From positions 186,001 to 250,000 of the forward strand of contig DDTK01000007.1 of the NCBI GenBank assembly GCA_002344065.1: DNA of 64,000 nt. Reading direction: 5' to 3'. Made by a program: the position numbers and the translations under genes. The first letter of the stretch is position 1; each line of letters starts with the position of its first letter. The DNA is from Flammeovirgaceae bacterium UBA2366. GTDB taxonomy: Bacteria; Bacteroidota; Bacteroidia; Cytophagales; Cyclobacteriaceae. The notes beneath the pieces are model-generated. The model had not been told where the DNA came from and did no database searches. It worked only from the letters and a program-made list of their open reading frames with translations. This document shows positions 1-7,454 of this stretch, piece after piece.

Positions 1-1822
1 GTGGACCGGCACTCTGCTGAGCCTGATAAATCTCTTGCGAAGCAGCCTGCCAGGCGCCATTGAGGGCTGCCATGGCCGTTTCGATAGCGGTTATATCCTG
101 GCTCTTGTGTGCTTCTCTAAGCTTATCAAGGGCACTACTAATAGCACTCTTATTTCCATCGGAAAGCTTATCGCCATACTCTTTCAGTTGCTTTTCTGTT
201 TGGAAAATCAGTGAATCGGCCTGGTTGATCTTTTCAACGCGTTCCCTGGCTTGCTTGTCTGTATCAGCATTGGCCTGAGCTTCCTGCTTCATTTTATTTA
301 TTTCAGCTTCCGTCAATCCGCTGGAGGCTTCAATGCGTATTTTCTGCTCTTTACCGGTGCCCTTATCCTTAGCTGACACGTGGAGAATGCCGTTCGCATC
401 AATATCAAAGGTTACTTCAACCTGAGGGATGCCACGTGGTGCCGGAGGAATGCCATCGAGATGGAAGCGGCCAATGGTGCGGTTATCTTTCGCCATAGGA
501 CGCTCACCTTGCAGTACGTGTATTTCAACAGAAGGCTGGTTATCAGCGGCTGTAGAGAATACTTCCGATTTTTTAGAAGGTATGGTTGTGTTACTTTCGA
601 TTAGTTTGGTGAACACACCACCTAATGTTTCAATACCCAATGAAAGCGGGGTAACATCCAGCAACAGCACGTCTTTCACCTCACCGGTTAATACACCCCC
701 CTGAATTGCGGCTCCAACAGCGACTACTTCATCGGGGTTAACGCCTTTGGATGGTTTCTTGCCAAAGAATTTTTCCACTTCTTCCTGAATGCGTGGAATA
801 CGGGTTGAACCTCCAACCAGAATCACTTCATCAATCTGCCCGACAGAAATGCCGGCATCTTCTACTGCTTTGCGGCAAGGCTCCAATGTTCTGCGCACCA
901 GGTCATCAACTAATTGCTCAAACTTGGCGCGGGTAATTTTCTTCACCAGGTGTTCAGGAACACCATCAATGGAGGTAATATAGGGCAGGTTAATTTCAGT
1001 TTCTTGTGAGCTTGACAATTCAATCTTGGCCTTCTCAGCAGCTTCTTTCAAGCGTTGTAATGCCATCGGATCTTTACGTAAGTCAATGTTACGTTCTGCC
1101 TTGAATTCATCGGCCAGCCAGTTAATGATTTTCATGTCAAAGTCATCACCTCCCAGGTGAACGTCACCATTGGTAGATTTAACTTCAAACACACCATCAC
1201 CTAATTCAAGAATGGAGATATCGAATGTACCACCACCCAGGTCGTACACCGCAATCTTCATGTCTTTATTTTTCTTATCCAGGCCGTACGCCAATGCTGC
1301 AGCCGTAGGTTCGTTGATGATACGCTTTACATCAAGACCGGCAATCTGACCAGCCTCCTTCGTAGCCTGACGCTCGGCATCGTTGAAATAAGCAGGTACG
1401 GTAATAACCGCTTCACTTACGGTAGTACCTAGATAATCTTCGGCAGTGCTCTTCATTTTTTGAAGAATCATTGCGGAAATTTCCTGTGGGGTATAAAGAC
1501 GGTCACCAATGCGAACACGCACGGTGTCATTATTTCCGCTTTCAACCTGGTAGGATATTATTTTCTTCTCTTCCGCAACATCTGCGAATTTTTTACCCAT
1601 AAATCGCTTTATGGACGATACGGTATTTTTCGGATTGGTAATGGACTGACGCTTGGCAGGATCACCCACTTTGCGCTCACCTTTACCGCCATCCAGAAAG
1701 GCTACAATAGAAGGGGTGGTTCTACGGCCTTCGCTGTTGGGTATAACAACGGGCTCATTACCCTCCATTACGGATACGCAGGAGTTGGTAGTACCCAAGT
1801 CAATTCCAATAATTTTTCCCAT
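1..1822 (-). CDS. dnaK: Molecular chaperone DnaK (Hsp70), C-terminus cut by the window edge
   Basis: Hsp70 chaperone that binds unfolded cytoplasmic proteins in an ATP cycle run by DnaJ and GrpE. The frame reads 607 codons from an ATG without a stop. The ATPase domain shows IDLGTTNSC near residue 7, the phosphate motif DLGGGTFD near residue 200 and LVGGSTRIP in the second half. The substrate-binding domain follows with LLLDVTPLSLGIET, then the charged helical lid up to the edge. The family is about 630-640 residues, so only some 30 C-terminal residues, with the usual acidic tail, are missing. Its partners grpE and dnaJ are at about 14-15.5 kb, not adjacent. No CIRCE operator is visible upstream. 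Identity is certain. Confidence 0.98.
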   Translation of the reverse strand, partial: MGKIIGIDLGTTNSCVSVMEGNEPVVIPNSEGRRTTPSIVAFLDGGKGERKVGDPAKRQSITNPKNTVSSIKRFMGKKFADVAEEKKIISYQVESGNNDTVRVRIGDRLYTPQEISAMILQKMKSTAEDYLGTTVSEAVITVPAYFNDAERQATKEAGQIAGLDVKRIINEPTAAALAYGLDKKNKDMKIAVYDLGGGTFDISILELGDGVFEVKSTNGDVHLGGDDFDMKIINWLADEFKAERNIDLRKDPMALQRLKEAAEKAKIELSSSQETEINLPYITSIDGVPEHLVKKITRAKFEQLVDDLVRRTLEPCRKAVEDAGISVGQIDEVILVGGSTRIPRIQEEVEKFFGKKPSKGVNPDEVVAVGAAIQGGVLTGEVKDVLLLDVTPLSLGIETLGGVFTKLIESNTTIPSKKSEVFSTAADNQPSVEIHVLQGERPMAKDNRTIGRFHLDGIPPAPRGIPQVEVTFDIDANGILHVSAKDKGTGKEQKIRIEASSGLTEAEINKMKQEAQANADTDKQARERVEKINQADSLIFQTEKQLKEYGDKLSDGNKSAISSALDKLREAHKSQDITAIETAMAALNGAWQAASQEIYQAQQSAGP

Positions 1823-2097
1823 GATATGTTATATTTTAAGATTCAGATTCTAAAGACGATTAAGGCTTATCAATGGCTATGCCAGTGGGTTTTTAGTGGT
1901 GAAATGGTGACACAATGGCAGAAAAGGCTATATTTTAAGTATTAATAGGGTGCACTATTGGTCTTCAATACAATTTTTGGTGTGTTTAACTACGATGGTC
2001 AACTTATGGAATTAAGCATTAGGTAGCTTAGTTAGGAAATGTCAATTCGCACATGATTTTCCTGATTTACGTCACCACTACCACATAACTCTTTCAA
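1823..2097. other. Divergent intergenic region upstream of dnaK
   Basis: A gap of about 318 bases separates the divergent starts of dnaK (1822) and the membrane protein (2141). It is AT-rich and I see no convincing small gene in it. On the minus strand, at about 1905-1918, it carries TGCCATTGTGTCA, two TGnCA half-sites 3 bases apart, which could be an operator or upstream promoter element for dnaK. I see no CIRCE inverted repeat and no good TAnnTTTG box facing dnaK. A TATATTTG box facing the other gene lies at its right end. Confidence 0.4.
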
Positions 2098-2105
2098 TAT
2101 ATTTG
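2098..2105 (+). promoter_or_regulatory. Candidate -7 box TATATTTG
   Basis: The bases TATATTTG fit the Bacteroidota -7 consensus TAnnTTTG exactly. A transcript would start near 2112 and leave a leader of about 28 bases before the ATG at 2141. No good -33 TTTG is present 19 bases upstream, so this rests on the -7 box alone. Confidence 0.4.
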
Positions 2106-2140
2106 ATTGTACTAGTTCTATTGGTTCATACTTCTTTGTG

Positions 2141-2875
2141 ATGAAAATTTTACAGTACATAAACGGCAGAACAATCCTAGTTATCACAATTGCCTTAATC
2201 TCGTGTTACTGGTCGTTACGATTTGATTTCAAGCTTCATTTTGATGTTGTATTATTTGGTTTGGCAATCGCTTTTCCATTAGCCACCTCCATTCAAACAG
2301 CATTCAAGCGAAGAGAAAAAGCATTAGAATATTTGAGTTTATTCAGGGCAGGTATGATCGCTATCCATTACTCGTTACAGGGTGAGGAGAAATTAGTACC
2401 AGCAGCGAAGGAAGACGCAAAAAAAATTTTAAATAAGGTCACTGATCAATTGTTCACCCAACTGAGAGAGTCTAATGGTGATATGAAACAGTTTCAGGAA
2501 GCTTTTGATGATGTGATGAAATTTGTGCAGAGCAATCGTGAATTCATTTCCGGTAGGATTGTAGTGCGCATTATCCGCTACCTGAAGGAGGCGGTAAATG
2601 GAGCAACTTTTTTGCTCAGCCTCATTGAACACAGAACAATGGCCGGTCTCCGCTTCTATTCCTTAAGCTTCATACACGTATATGCCGTGCTTCAGGCACC
2701 GATGATGGTGTATGAGTTTAACAACCAGTTGTCAGACTGGGCCATATACTTTGCAGCAGCATTCAGCTCACTTATATTGATAACGCTGTTTAATTTTCAA
2801 CGTTTGATTGAGTTTCCATTTGATCAGAAAGGAGCAGACGATATAGATCTGGATGATTTCAAATTGAATTTATAA
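2141..2875 (+). CDS. Integral membrane protein of unknown function, bestrophin-like layout
   Basis: A 244-residue protein. Two hydrophobic segments lie near the N-terminus (about residues 11-25 and 33-50). A charged cytoplasmic-looking stretch follows (about 60-165), then hydrophobic segments near 170-190 and 195-220. The C-terminus ends with PFDQKGADDIDLDDFKLNL. The paired membrane helices, the charged middle and the acidic 'PF...DDIDLD' tail recall bestrophin-type channels, but I do not see the family's core motif and make this comparison only as a suggestion. A GTG lies one codon upstream; I chose the ATG at 2141. It stands alone between dnaK and prfC. Confidence 0.75.
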   Translation: MKILQYINGRTILVITIALISCYWSLRFDFKLHFDVVLFGLAIAFPLATSIQTAFKRREKALEYLSLFRAGMIAIHYSLQGEEKLVPAAKEDAKKILNKVTDQLFTQLRESNGDMKQFQEAFDDVMKFVQSNREFISGRIVVRIIRYLKEAVNGATFLLSLIEHRTMAGLRFYSLSFIHVYAVLQAPMMVYEFNNQLSDWAIYFAAAFSSLILITLFNFQRLIEFPFDQKGADDIDLDDFKLNL

Positions 2876-2928
2876 CTGCATAACCGGCAATTACTTTTTT
2901 CTGGTCACTCTACCGGATACATTTTTCT

Positions 2929-2936
2929 TACCTTTG
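2929..2936 (+). promoter_or_regulatory. Candidate -7 box TACCTTTG for prfC
   Basis: TACCTTTG matches the Bacteroidota -7 consensus TAnnTTTG exactly, 32 bases before the prfC ATG. That distance gives a leader of about 25 bases. The -33 region 19 bases upstream does not hold a clear TTTG. Confidence 0.5.
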
Positions 2937-2968
2937 CGCCCGAAAAATCGTATTGTTTTTATTAGCGA

Positions 2969-4552
2969 ATGACACTGGAGCAAGAAATACAGAAGCGCAG
3001 AACGTTTGGCATCATTAGTCACCCGGATGCAGGAAAAACTACTCTAACAGAGAAATTATTGCTTTTTGGCGGAGCGATCCAAAAGGCCGGAGCAGTAAAA
3101 TCATCCAAAATAAAAGACCATGCCCGAAGCGACTGGATGGAGATTGAAAAGCAGCGGGGTATATCGGTGGCAACTTCTGTGATGGGCTTTAACTATAAGG
3201 ATGTAAAGATTAACCTGCTGGATACACCGGGTCACCAGGATTTTGCAGAAGATACTTATCGTACTCTTACTGCCGTGGATAGCGTAATTATGGTAATCGA
3301 CTGCGTGAAAGGTGTGGAGATACAGACTGAAAAGCTGATGGAGGTTTGCCGGATGCGCAATACCCCGGTAATATGTTTTATCAACAAACTCGATCGGGAA
3401 GGACGCGATCCGTTTGATTTGCTGGATGAGATTGAAGAAAAACTCAGTATCAAAGTACGTCCGTTAAGCTGGCCTATCAGCATGGGGAAAACCTTTAAAG
3501 GCGTGTATAGTTTGTATGAAAAGAGTTTGCATTTATTTACCCCAAGCAAAATCAAAGTTGAAGAGGGTATTGAGTTAAAAGATATTCAAGGTGTTGAATT
3601 GGATAACCTGGTTGGGGAGAATAACGCCAAACAATTACGACACGATGTGGAATTAATTGAAGGTGTCTATCCTGATTTTGATATTCAGGATTATTTAAGT
3701 GGCAAGGTTGCACCGGTATTCTTTGGCAGTGCCGTAAATAATTTCGGGGTGAAAGAGTTGCTGGATACATTTATCCGCATTGCTCCACCGCCCATTCATC
3801 GCGAAACCACACTTCGCGTTGTTGAACCAGACGAAAGGAAATTCACCGGATTTGTATTTAAGATTCATGCCAATATGGATCCCAAGCATCGTAACCGCAT
3901 TGCGTTTATGCGAGTTTGTTCTGGCAAGTTTGAACGAGGGAACAACTATTTCCACGTTCGGCAGGATAAAGGCATACGATTTTCAAATGTTACTGCTTTT
4001 ATGGCGCAGGATCGTGAAACGGTTGATGAAGCCTGGCCGGGAGATATTGTTGGCCTTTTTGATACCGGTAATTTAAAGATCGGTGATACCCTTACTGAAG
4101 GTGAGAAGTTGATGTATACCGGTATCCCCAGTTTCTCCCCTGAGATTTTTAAAGAAGTCCAAAACCTGGATGCTATGAAAACCAAGCAATTGGATAAGGG
4201 CTTGCTTCAATTAATGGAAGAAGGGGTTGCTCAACTATTCACCTATGAGTTAGGCAATCGTAAAGCCGTAGGTGTTGTGGGTGCGCTTCAATTTGAAGTG
4301 ATTCAATTTCGATTAAAGAACGAATACGGGGCCACGGTACAGTTTGTACCGCAAAATATTTACAAGGCATGCTGGATCAGCAGTAAAGACCCGAAGAAGC
4401 TGGATGAATTCATTGCCTCGAAGCAACGCCACATTGCTCGAGATAAGGATGGTAAGTTGGTGTTTATGGCCGAATCAAAAGGCTGGTTGCAGATGGTGCA
4501 GGAGAATTTTCCGGAGATCAGTTTTCACTTCACATCAGAATTTAAAGATTGA
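2969..4552 (+). CDS. prfC: Peptide chain release factor 3
   Basis: RF3 is the translational GTPase that removes RF1 or RF2 from the ribosome after peptide release. At 527 residues it has the family's usual length. The G domain shows the P-loop SHPDAGKTT (residues 17-25), the switch II motif DTPGHQDF and the NKLDRE motif for guanine recognition. The later part (EF-Tu-like domain 2 and the RF3 C-terminal domain, with ALQFEVIQFRLKNEYG) separates it from EF-G. It is transcribed alone, and a TACCTTTG box lies upstream. The next gene converges on it 6 bases later. Confidence 0.97.
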   Translation: MTLEQEIQKRRTFGIISHPDAGKTTLTEKLLLFGGAIQKAGAVKSSKIKDHARSDWMEIEKQRGISVATSVMGFNYKDVKINLLDTPGHQDFAEDTYRTLTAVDSVIMVIDCVKGVEIQTEKLMEVCRMRNTPVICFINKLDREGRDPFDLLDEIEEKLSIKVRPLSWPISMGKTFKGVYSLYEKSLHLFTPSKIKVEEGIELKDIQGVELDNLVGENNAKQLRHDVELIEGVYPDFDIQDYLSGKVAPVFFGSAVNNFGVKELLDTFIRIAPPPIHRETTLRVVEPDERKFTGFVFKIHANMDPKHRNRIAFMRVCSGKFERGNNYFHVRQDKGIRFSNVTAFMAQDRETVDEAWPGDIVGLFDTGNLKIGDTLTEGEKLMYTGIPSFSPEIFKEVQNLDAMKTKQLDKGLLQLMEEGVAQLFTYELGNRKAVGVVGALQFEVIQFRLKNEYGATVQFVPQNIYKACWISSKDPKKLDEFIASKQRHIARDKDGKLVFMAESKGWLQMVQENFPEISFHFTSEFKD

Positions 4553-4558
4553 TTGCGA

Positions 4559-5443
4559 TTAACGTGTTACGTAATCGTAAATCAATTTTGATACTTTGGC
4601 CATAGCCTCAACACCGGCATCCGGGTTGCTCATATTTTTGGAAAGCAGCACCAACACATATTTTTTGCCATCGGGTAGAAATATTATTCCGGAATCATGA
4701 CGCACACCGGTAATGGAACCGGTTTTATGGGCAACCTTTACGTTTTCCGGCAGTTGGGCGGGGATCATTTCATTGAATTTCTGATCCAGTAAAATCCTGA
4801 TCATATCATCTGAGGCTTCTTTACTTACGGCAGTTCCCTTTCCAATTTGCTCAAAAATAATCATCAAATCGTAGGCTGTTGTTGTATTGTTCATGCCCAG
4901 TTCAAATGCTTTTGAGTCTTCTACCCCTCTTAACACCTGAATATCCTTTGCTCCCATGTCGCGCATGGTTTGCGTGACTTTTTTTGCGTCCACCAATTCA
5001 ATCACAATGTTGGTAGCCAGGTTTGAACTCACAATAATCATATCATACATAAGAGCTGCCAGGGTACTTTTCCGGCCAACGGCCGTATATAAATCCTGTT
5101 CACTATCGTCCCCTAAATCGAGTTGATAGGTGCTTCCATCGACAATGCTGTGGAATTCATTTTTGACTACAATAGAATCAGTTAGTGATAAGTTGCCAGC
5201 TTCGGCTTGTTTGTACACCTCCATCATCACCGGGGTTTTCATGGTGCTGGCGGCATGGAACACTTCATGCTCATTCAGCAATAACGTGTCGCCTGTTTGT
5301 AAATCTTTGAAAGCAACTGCAAAAGTGCCTTCTACGGAGGCTAATTCGTTTTCTATTTGCTGCTTAAGCAATTCTAATGATGTGGGTTTATTGCAGGTAA
5401 AGAGGAGGGAGGCGAGTATAACAATCGCAATTCGTGTGGTCAT
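4559..5443 (-). CDS. Class A-type beta-lactamase, predicted lipoprotein
   Basis: A 294-residue serine hydrolase of the beta-lactamase class A fold. It has the active-site serine and lysine in S66-T-M-K69, an SxN motif at S139-S-N141 and K240-T-G242. The N-terminus is a lipoprotein signal with lipobox LFTC (Cys17), so the enzyme would be tethered in the periplasm. The stretch LRGVEDSKAFELG followed by NNTT sits where class A enzymes carry the deacylating Glu and Asn of the omega loop, but the spacing is not canonical. Activity against beta-lactams is therefore likely but not proven, and a D,D-peptidase-like role is possible. The gene converges on prfC and is divergent from the pseudouridine synthase gene. 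Confidence 0.88.
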   Translation of the reverse strand: MTTRIAIVILASLLFTCNKPTSLELLKQQIENELASVEGTFAVAFKDLQTGDTLLLNEHEVFHAASTMKTPVMMEVYKQAEAGNLSLTDSIVVKNEFHSIVDGSTYQLDLGDDSEQDLYTAVGRKSTLAALMYDMIIVSSNLATNIVIELVDAKKVTQTMRDMGAKDIQVLRGVEDSKAFELGMNNTTTAYDLMIIFEQIGKGTAVSKEASDDMIRILLDQKFNEMIPAQLPENVKVAHKTGSITGVRHDSGIIFLPDGKKYVLVLLSKNMSNPDAGVEAMAKVSKLIYDYVTR

Positions 5444-5496
5444 GATGGTTTAATGGTTTGTCGAAATTAAATAATCCTTATGAATATCTTTGGGCA

Positions 5497-6189
5497 ATGG
5501 GCAAACGAACATGGAATATATTGTATGAGGACAATCACCTGTTAATCATCAATAAACCTGCAGGTATGTTGGTGCAGGGCGATGCCACCGGTGATGAGCC
5601 ACTGGTTGAATCGGCTAAGCGGTATGTGAAAGAGAAGTACCAAAAGCCCGGTGAAGTTTTTATGGGTGTTGTTCATCGTCTTGACCGGCCTGTAAGCGGT
5701 GTGGTGGTTTTTGCCCGTACTTCAAAAGCACTGGAGCGCATGAATGCCCTCTTTCGTGATCGGGATACCGAAAAGGTTTATTGGGCTATTGTTGGGAAGA
5801 AGCCGCAAAAATCGGAAGACACGTTAGTTCATTGGCTCAGAAAGGATGAAAAGAAAAACAAAACAACGAGTTTTATCCGCGAAACCGAAAATGCGTTGCG
5901 TTCAGAGTTGTCTTATAAAGTTATTGGTCACGCGCACGATGCTTTCCTGTTGGAAATTAAACCGATAACCGGCCGGCCCCATCAGATACGGGTTCAACTG
6001 GCTAGCATAGGTTGTCCGATTGTTGGTGATGTGAAGTACGGCTATCCGCAACCTAATGAGGATGAGAACATTTGTCTGCATGCACGCTCGCTATCCTTTG
6101 TTCACCCGGTGAAAAAAGAACTGGTAAAAATTACAGCACCACTTCCAGATACAGGCTTATGGTCTAACTTTGCTGACTTTGAAGAGTAG
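5497..6189 (+). CDS. RluA-family RNA pseudouridine synthase
   Basis: Converts specific uridines in rRNA or tRNA to pseudouridine. The 230-residue protein is a bare catalytic domain without an S4 domain: ILYEDNHLLIINKPAG near the N-terminus, VHRLDRPVSGVVVFA with the catalytic Asp of the HRLD motif, and PITGRPHQIRVQLA near residue 165. The frame is open back to a TTG at 5458, but homologues start just before the 'EDNHLL' strand, so I chose the ATG at 5497. A TATCTTTG box at 5485-5492 lies almost on top of this ATG and would give a nearly leaderless message. The exact RNA target cannot be read from the sequence. Confidence 0.93.
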   Translation: MGKRTWNILYEDNHLLIINKPAGMLVQGDATGDEPLVESAKRYVKEKYQKPGEVFMGVVHRLDRPVSGVVVFARTSKALERMNALFRDRDTEKVYWAIVGKKPQKSEDTLVHWLRKDEKKNKTTSFIRETENALRSELSYKVIGHAHDAFLLEIKPITGRPHQIRVQLASIGCPIVGDVKYGYPQPNEDENICLHARSLSFVHPVKKELVKITAPLPDTGLWSNFADFEE

Positions 6190-6191
6190 CT

Positions 6192-6521
6192 ATGGCACAG
6201 TGGATTGAAAAGTTGAAAAGTCGTTGGAACCTGAAAAGCACCGGGCAGGTAGTACTTGTGTTAATTGTTTTTGCCTGTACAGGTACAACGGTTTTGCTGA
6301 TAAAGCGACCATTGTTTGCGTATTGGTTCCCTGACGGGGAAAAGCCAGTATGGGCAACCATCACTTATTTTATCCTGATTTTGCCGGTCTATAATGTTTT
6401 TTTGTTGTTTTATGGATTTGTGTTCGGACAGTTCAGGTTTTTTTGGGATTTTGAAAAACGTTTTTTTAGCAGAATATTTTCAACACGAGACAACAGAAAA
6501 AATAAACCAAACTCACTATGA
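6192..6521 (+). CDS. Small membrane protein, DUF6787-like
   Basis: A 109-residue protein that follows the pseudouridine synthase gene after 2 bases and overlaps the next gene by 4, so the three are probably co-transcribed. It has two hydrophobic segments (about residues 19-37 and 54-76) and a basic C-terminal tail. The opening 'K..W.LKSTGQVVLVLIVFACTGTT' and the closing 'FGQFRFFWDFEKRF' resemble a small Bacteroidota family that I recall as DUF6787. Members have sometimes been named prolipoprotein diacylglyceryl transferase, but this protein is far too short for that enzyme and lacks its motifs. Function unknown. Confidence 0.85.
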   Translation: MAQWIEKLKSRWNLKSTGQVVLVLIVFACTGTTVLLIKRPLFAYWFPDGEKPVWATITYFILILPVYNVFLLFYGFVFGQFRFFWDFEKRFFSRIFSTRDNRKNKPNSL

Positions 6522-7051
6522 AAAATTATCTTTTACTTTTTTGTGCGATAGCACTGCTGGTATCGTGCTCATCACCTAAGTATGCTTACCACTTTGATCA
6601 CTACGATTATAACAGTGGTAAGAAACCAAAAGTGACGAATTCAGAAGTTTCTAAGTATCAAGTTGAAGAAGTTTCATTTGCTATTCAGGATGAAGAATTG
6701 TTAGCCAGCACAACAACAGAAACTATTTATTTAGCCGAAGTAAAGGAGGGAACATCAATCCAAAATAGTTTGGTTAAAAATTCATCAACGCTCACTAAGG
6801 GTGAGAAGAGAGAGCTTAAAAAGGAAGCAGTGAAATCTATTAAATCCTATGTAAAGGCTGTAAAGGCCGGTGATCACGACAAGGCTTCAGAAATGGCCAA
6901 GGCTATGGATAAAGATTTAAAGTTTGCTGCTATTTTCGGAGCTGTTGGTATTGTTGCCGCTATTATTGGCGGTGATGTATTCTGGGTAATCAGTGCAGTA
7001 GCCTGGATTATTGCAGTCATCTTTTTTATTAAGTGGCTCGTACGTCAATGA
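6518..7051 (+). CDS. Lipoprotein with a C-terminal membrane hairpin
   Basis: A 177-residue protein with a lipoprotein signal (lipobox VSCS, Cys17). A charged Lys/Glu-rich middle follows (about residues 75-135), and two hydrophobic segments lie near the C-terminus (about 138-150 and 155-172). A lipid anchor at one end and a membrane hairpin at the other is unusual. The start overlaps the stop of the preceding gene (ATGA). The gene ends just before a bidirectional terminator. I do not recognise the family; similar small lipoproteins with a Gly-rich membrane hairpin are common in Bacteroidota. Confidence 0.85.
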   Translation: MKNYLLLFCAIALLVSCSSPKYAYHFDHYDYNSGKKPKVTNSEVSKYQVEEVSFAIQDEELLASTTTETIYLAEVKEGTSIQNSLVKNSSTLTKGEKRELKKEAVKSIKSYVKAVKAGDHDKASEMAKAMDKDLKFAAIFGAVGIVAAIIGGDVFWVISAVAWIIAVIFFIKWLVRQ

Positions 7052-7076
7052 TAATTTAGGGGCACTTCAACCAATC

Positions 7077-7110
7077 AAAAAAGGCTGCTCTTTTCGGGCA
7101 GCCTTTTTTA
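7077..7110. terminator. Bidirectional intrinsic terminator
   Basis: The arms AAGGCTGC and GCAGCCTT (7081-7088 and 7098-7105) form an 8-bp stem around a short loop, flanked by A-run and T-run on either side. It sits between two converging genes and can end transcripts from both: the lipoprotein gene on the plus strand and atpC on the minus strand. Confidence 0.85.
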
Positions 7111-7130
7111 TGGATACAAGCGAAATGGAT

Positions 7131-7376
7131 TTAATCAACGACACCATCCGCTAACAGGATCACTTTATTTTTCAACACCTCAACAACCCCACCAGTAATT
7201 TGTATGTTTTGAACGGAACTCTTGTCCCTGTACTCAACGGCTCCTTCAGTAAGGAGACTGATGAGCGGTGCGTGGTTATCCATGATTTGAAATGAACCAT
7301 CGGCCCCTGGGAAGGTTGCAATGCTCACATCGCCTTCAAAAATTTTCTTTTCCGGTGTCAGTATTTCTAAATGCAT
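7131..7376 (-). CDS. atpC: ATP synthase F1 epsilon subunit, short form
   Basis: Part of the F1 central stalk. The 81 residues cover only the N-terminal beta-sandwich domain (MHLEILTPEKKIFEGDV and FPGADGSFQIMDNHAPLISLL are typical). The C-terminal helical hairpin that inhibits ATP hydrolysis in longer epsilon subunits (130-140 residues) is absent. Short epsilon subunits of this kind are common in Bacteroidota. The gene lies downstream of atpD, separated by a 78-base spacer that contains a repeated-word hairpin. Confidence 0.95.
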   Translation of the reverse strand: MHLEILTPEKKIFEGDVSIATFPGADGSFQIMDNHAPLISLLTEGAVEYRDKSSVQNIQITGGVVEVLKNKVILLADGVVD

Positions 7377-7380
7377 AATA

Positions 7381-7440
7381 TCGATTTGAAAATTGATCGA
7401 TTTGAAAATTTAAGAACTCACATTACCAAATTTTCAAATC
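7381..7440. repeat. Word-repeat hairpin in the atpD-atpC spacer
   Basis: TCGATTTGAAAATT occurs twice in tandem (7381-7394 and 7397-7410), and an exact inverted copy, AAATTTTCAAATC, lies at 7428-7440. The second direct copy and the inverted copy can pair over 13 bp around a 16-base loop. The same words (GAGCT, GATTTGAAAAT) recur in the spacer at 30.74-30.79 kb. It lies inside the operon between two co-transcribed genes, without a T-run. Confidence 0.75.
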
Positions 7441-7454
7441 AGCTCATTGACTAA

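Noticed and set aside
1460..1945. 161-codon plus-strand open frame
   Set aside because: It lies almost wholly antisense to dnaK, whose protein is unmistakable on the minus strand; it has no motif or conserved start.
6192..6521. Prolipoprotein diacylglyceryl transferase
   Set aside because: Small homologues have sometimes been given that name, but 109 residues with two helices lack the enzyme's motifs and size.
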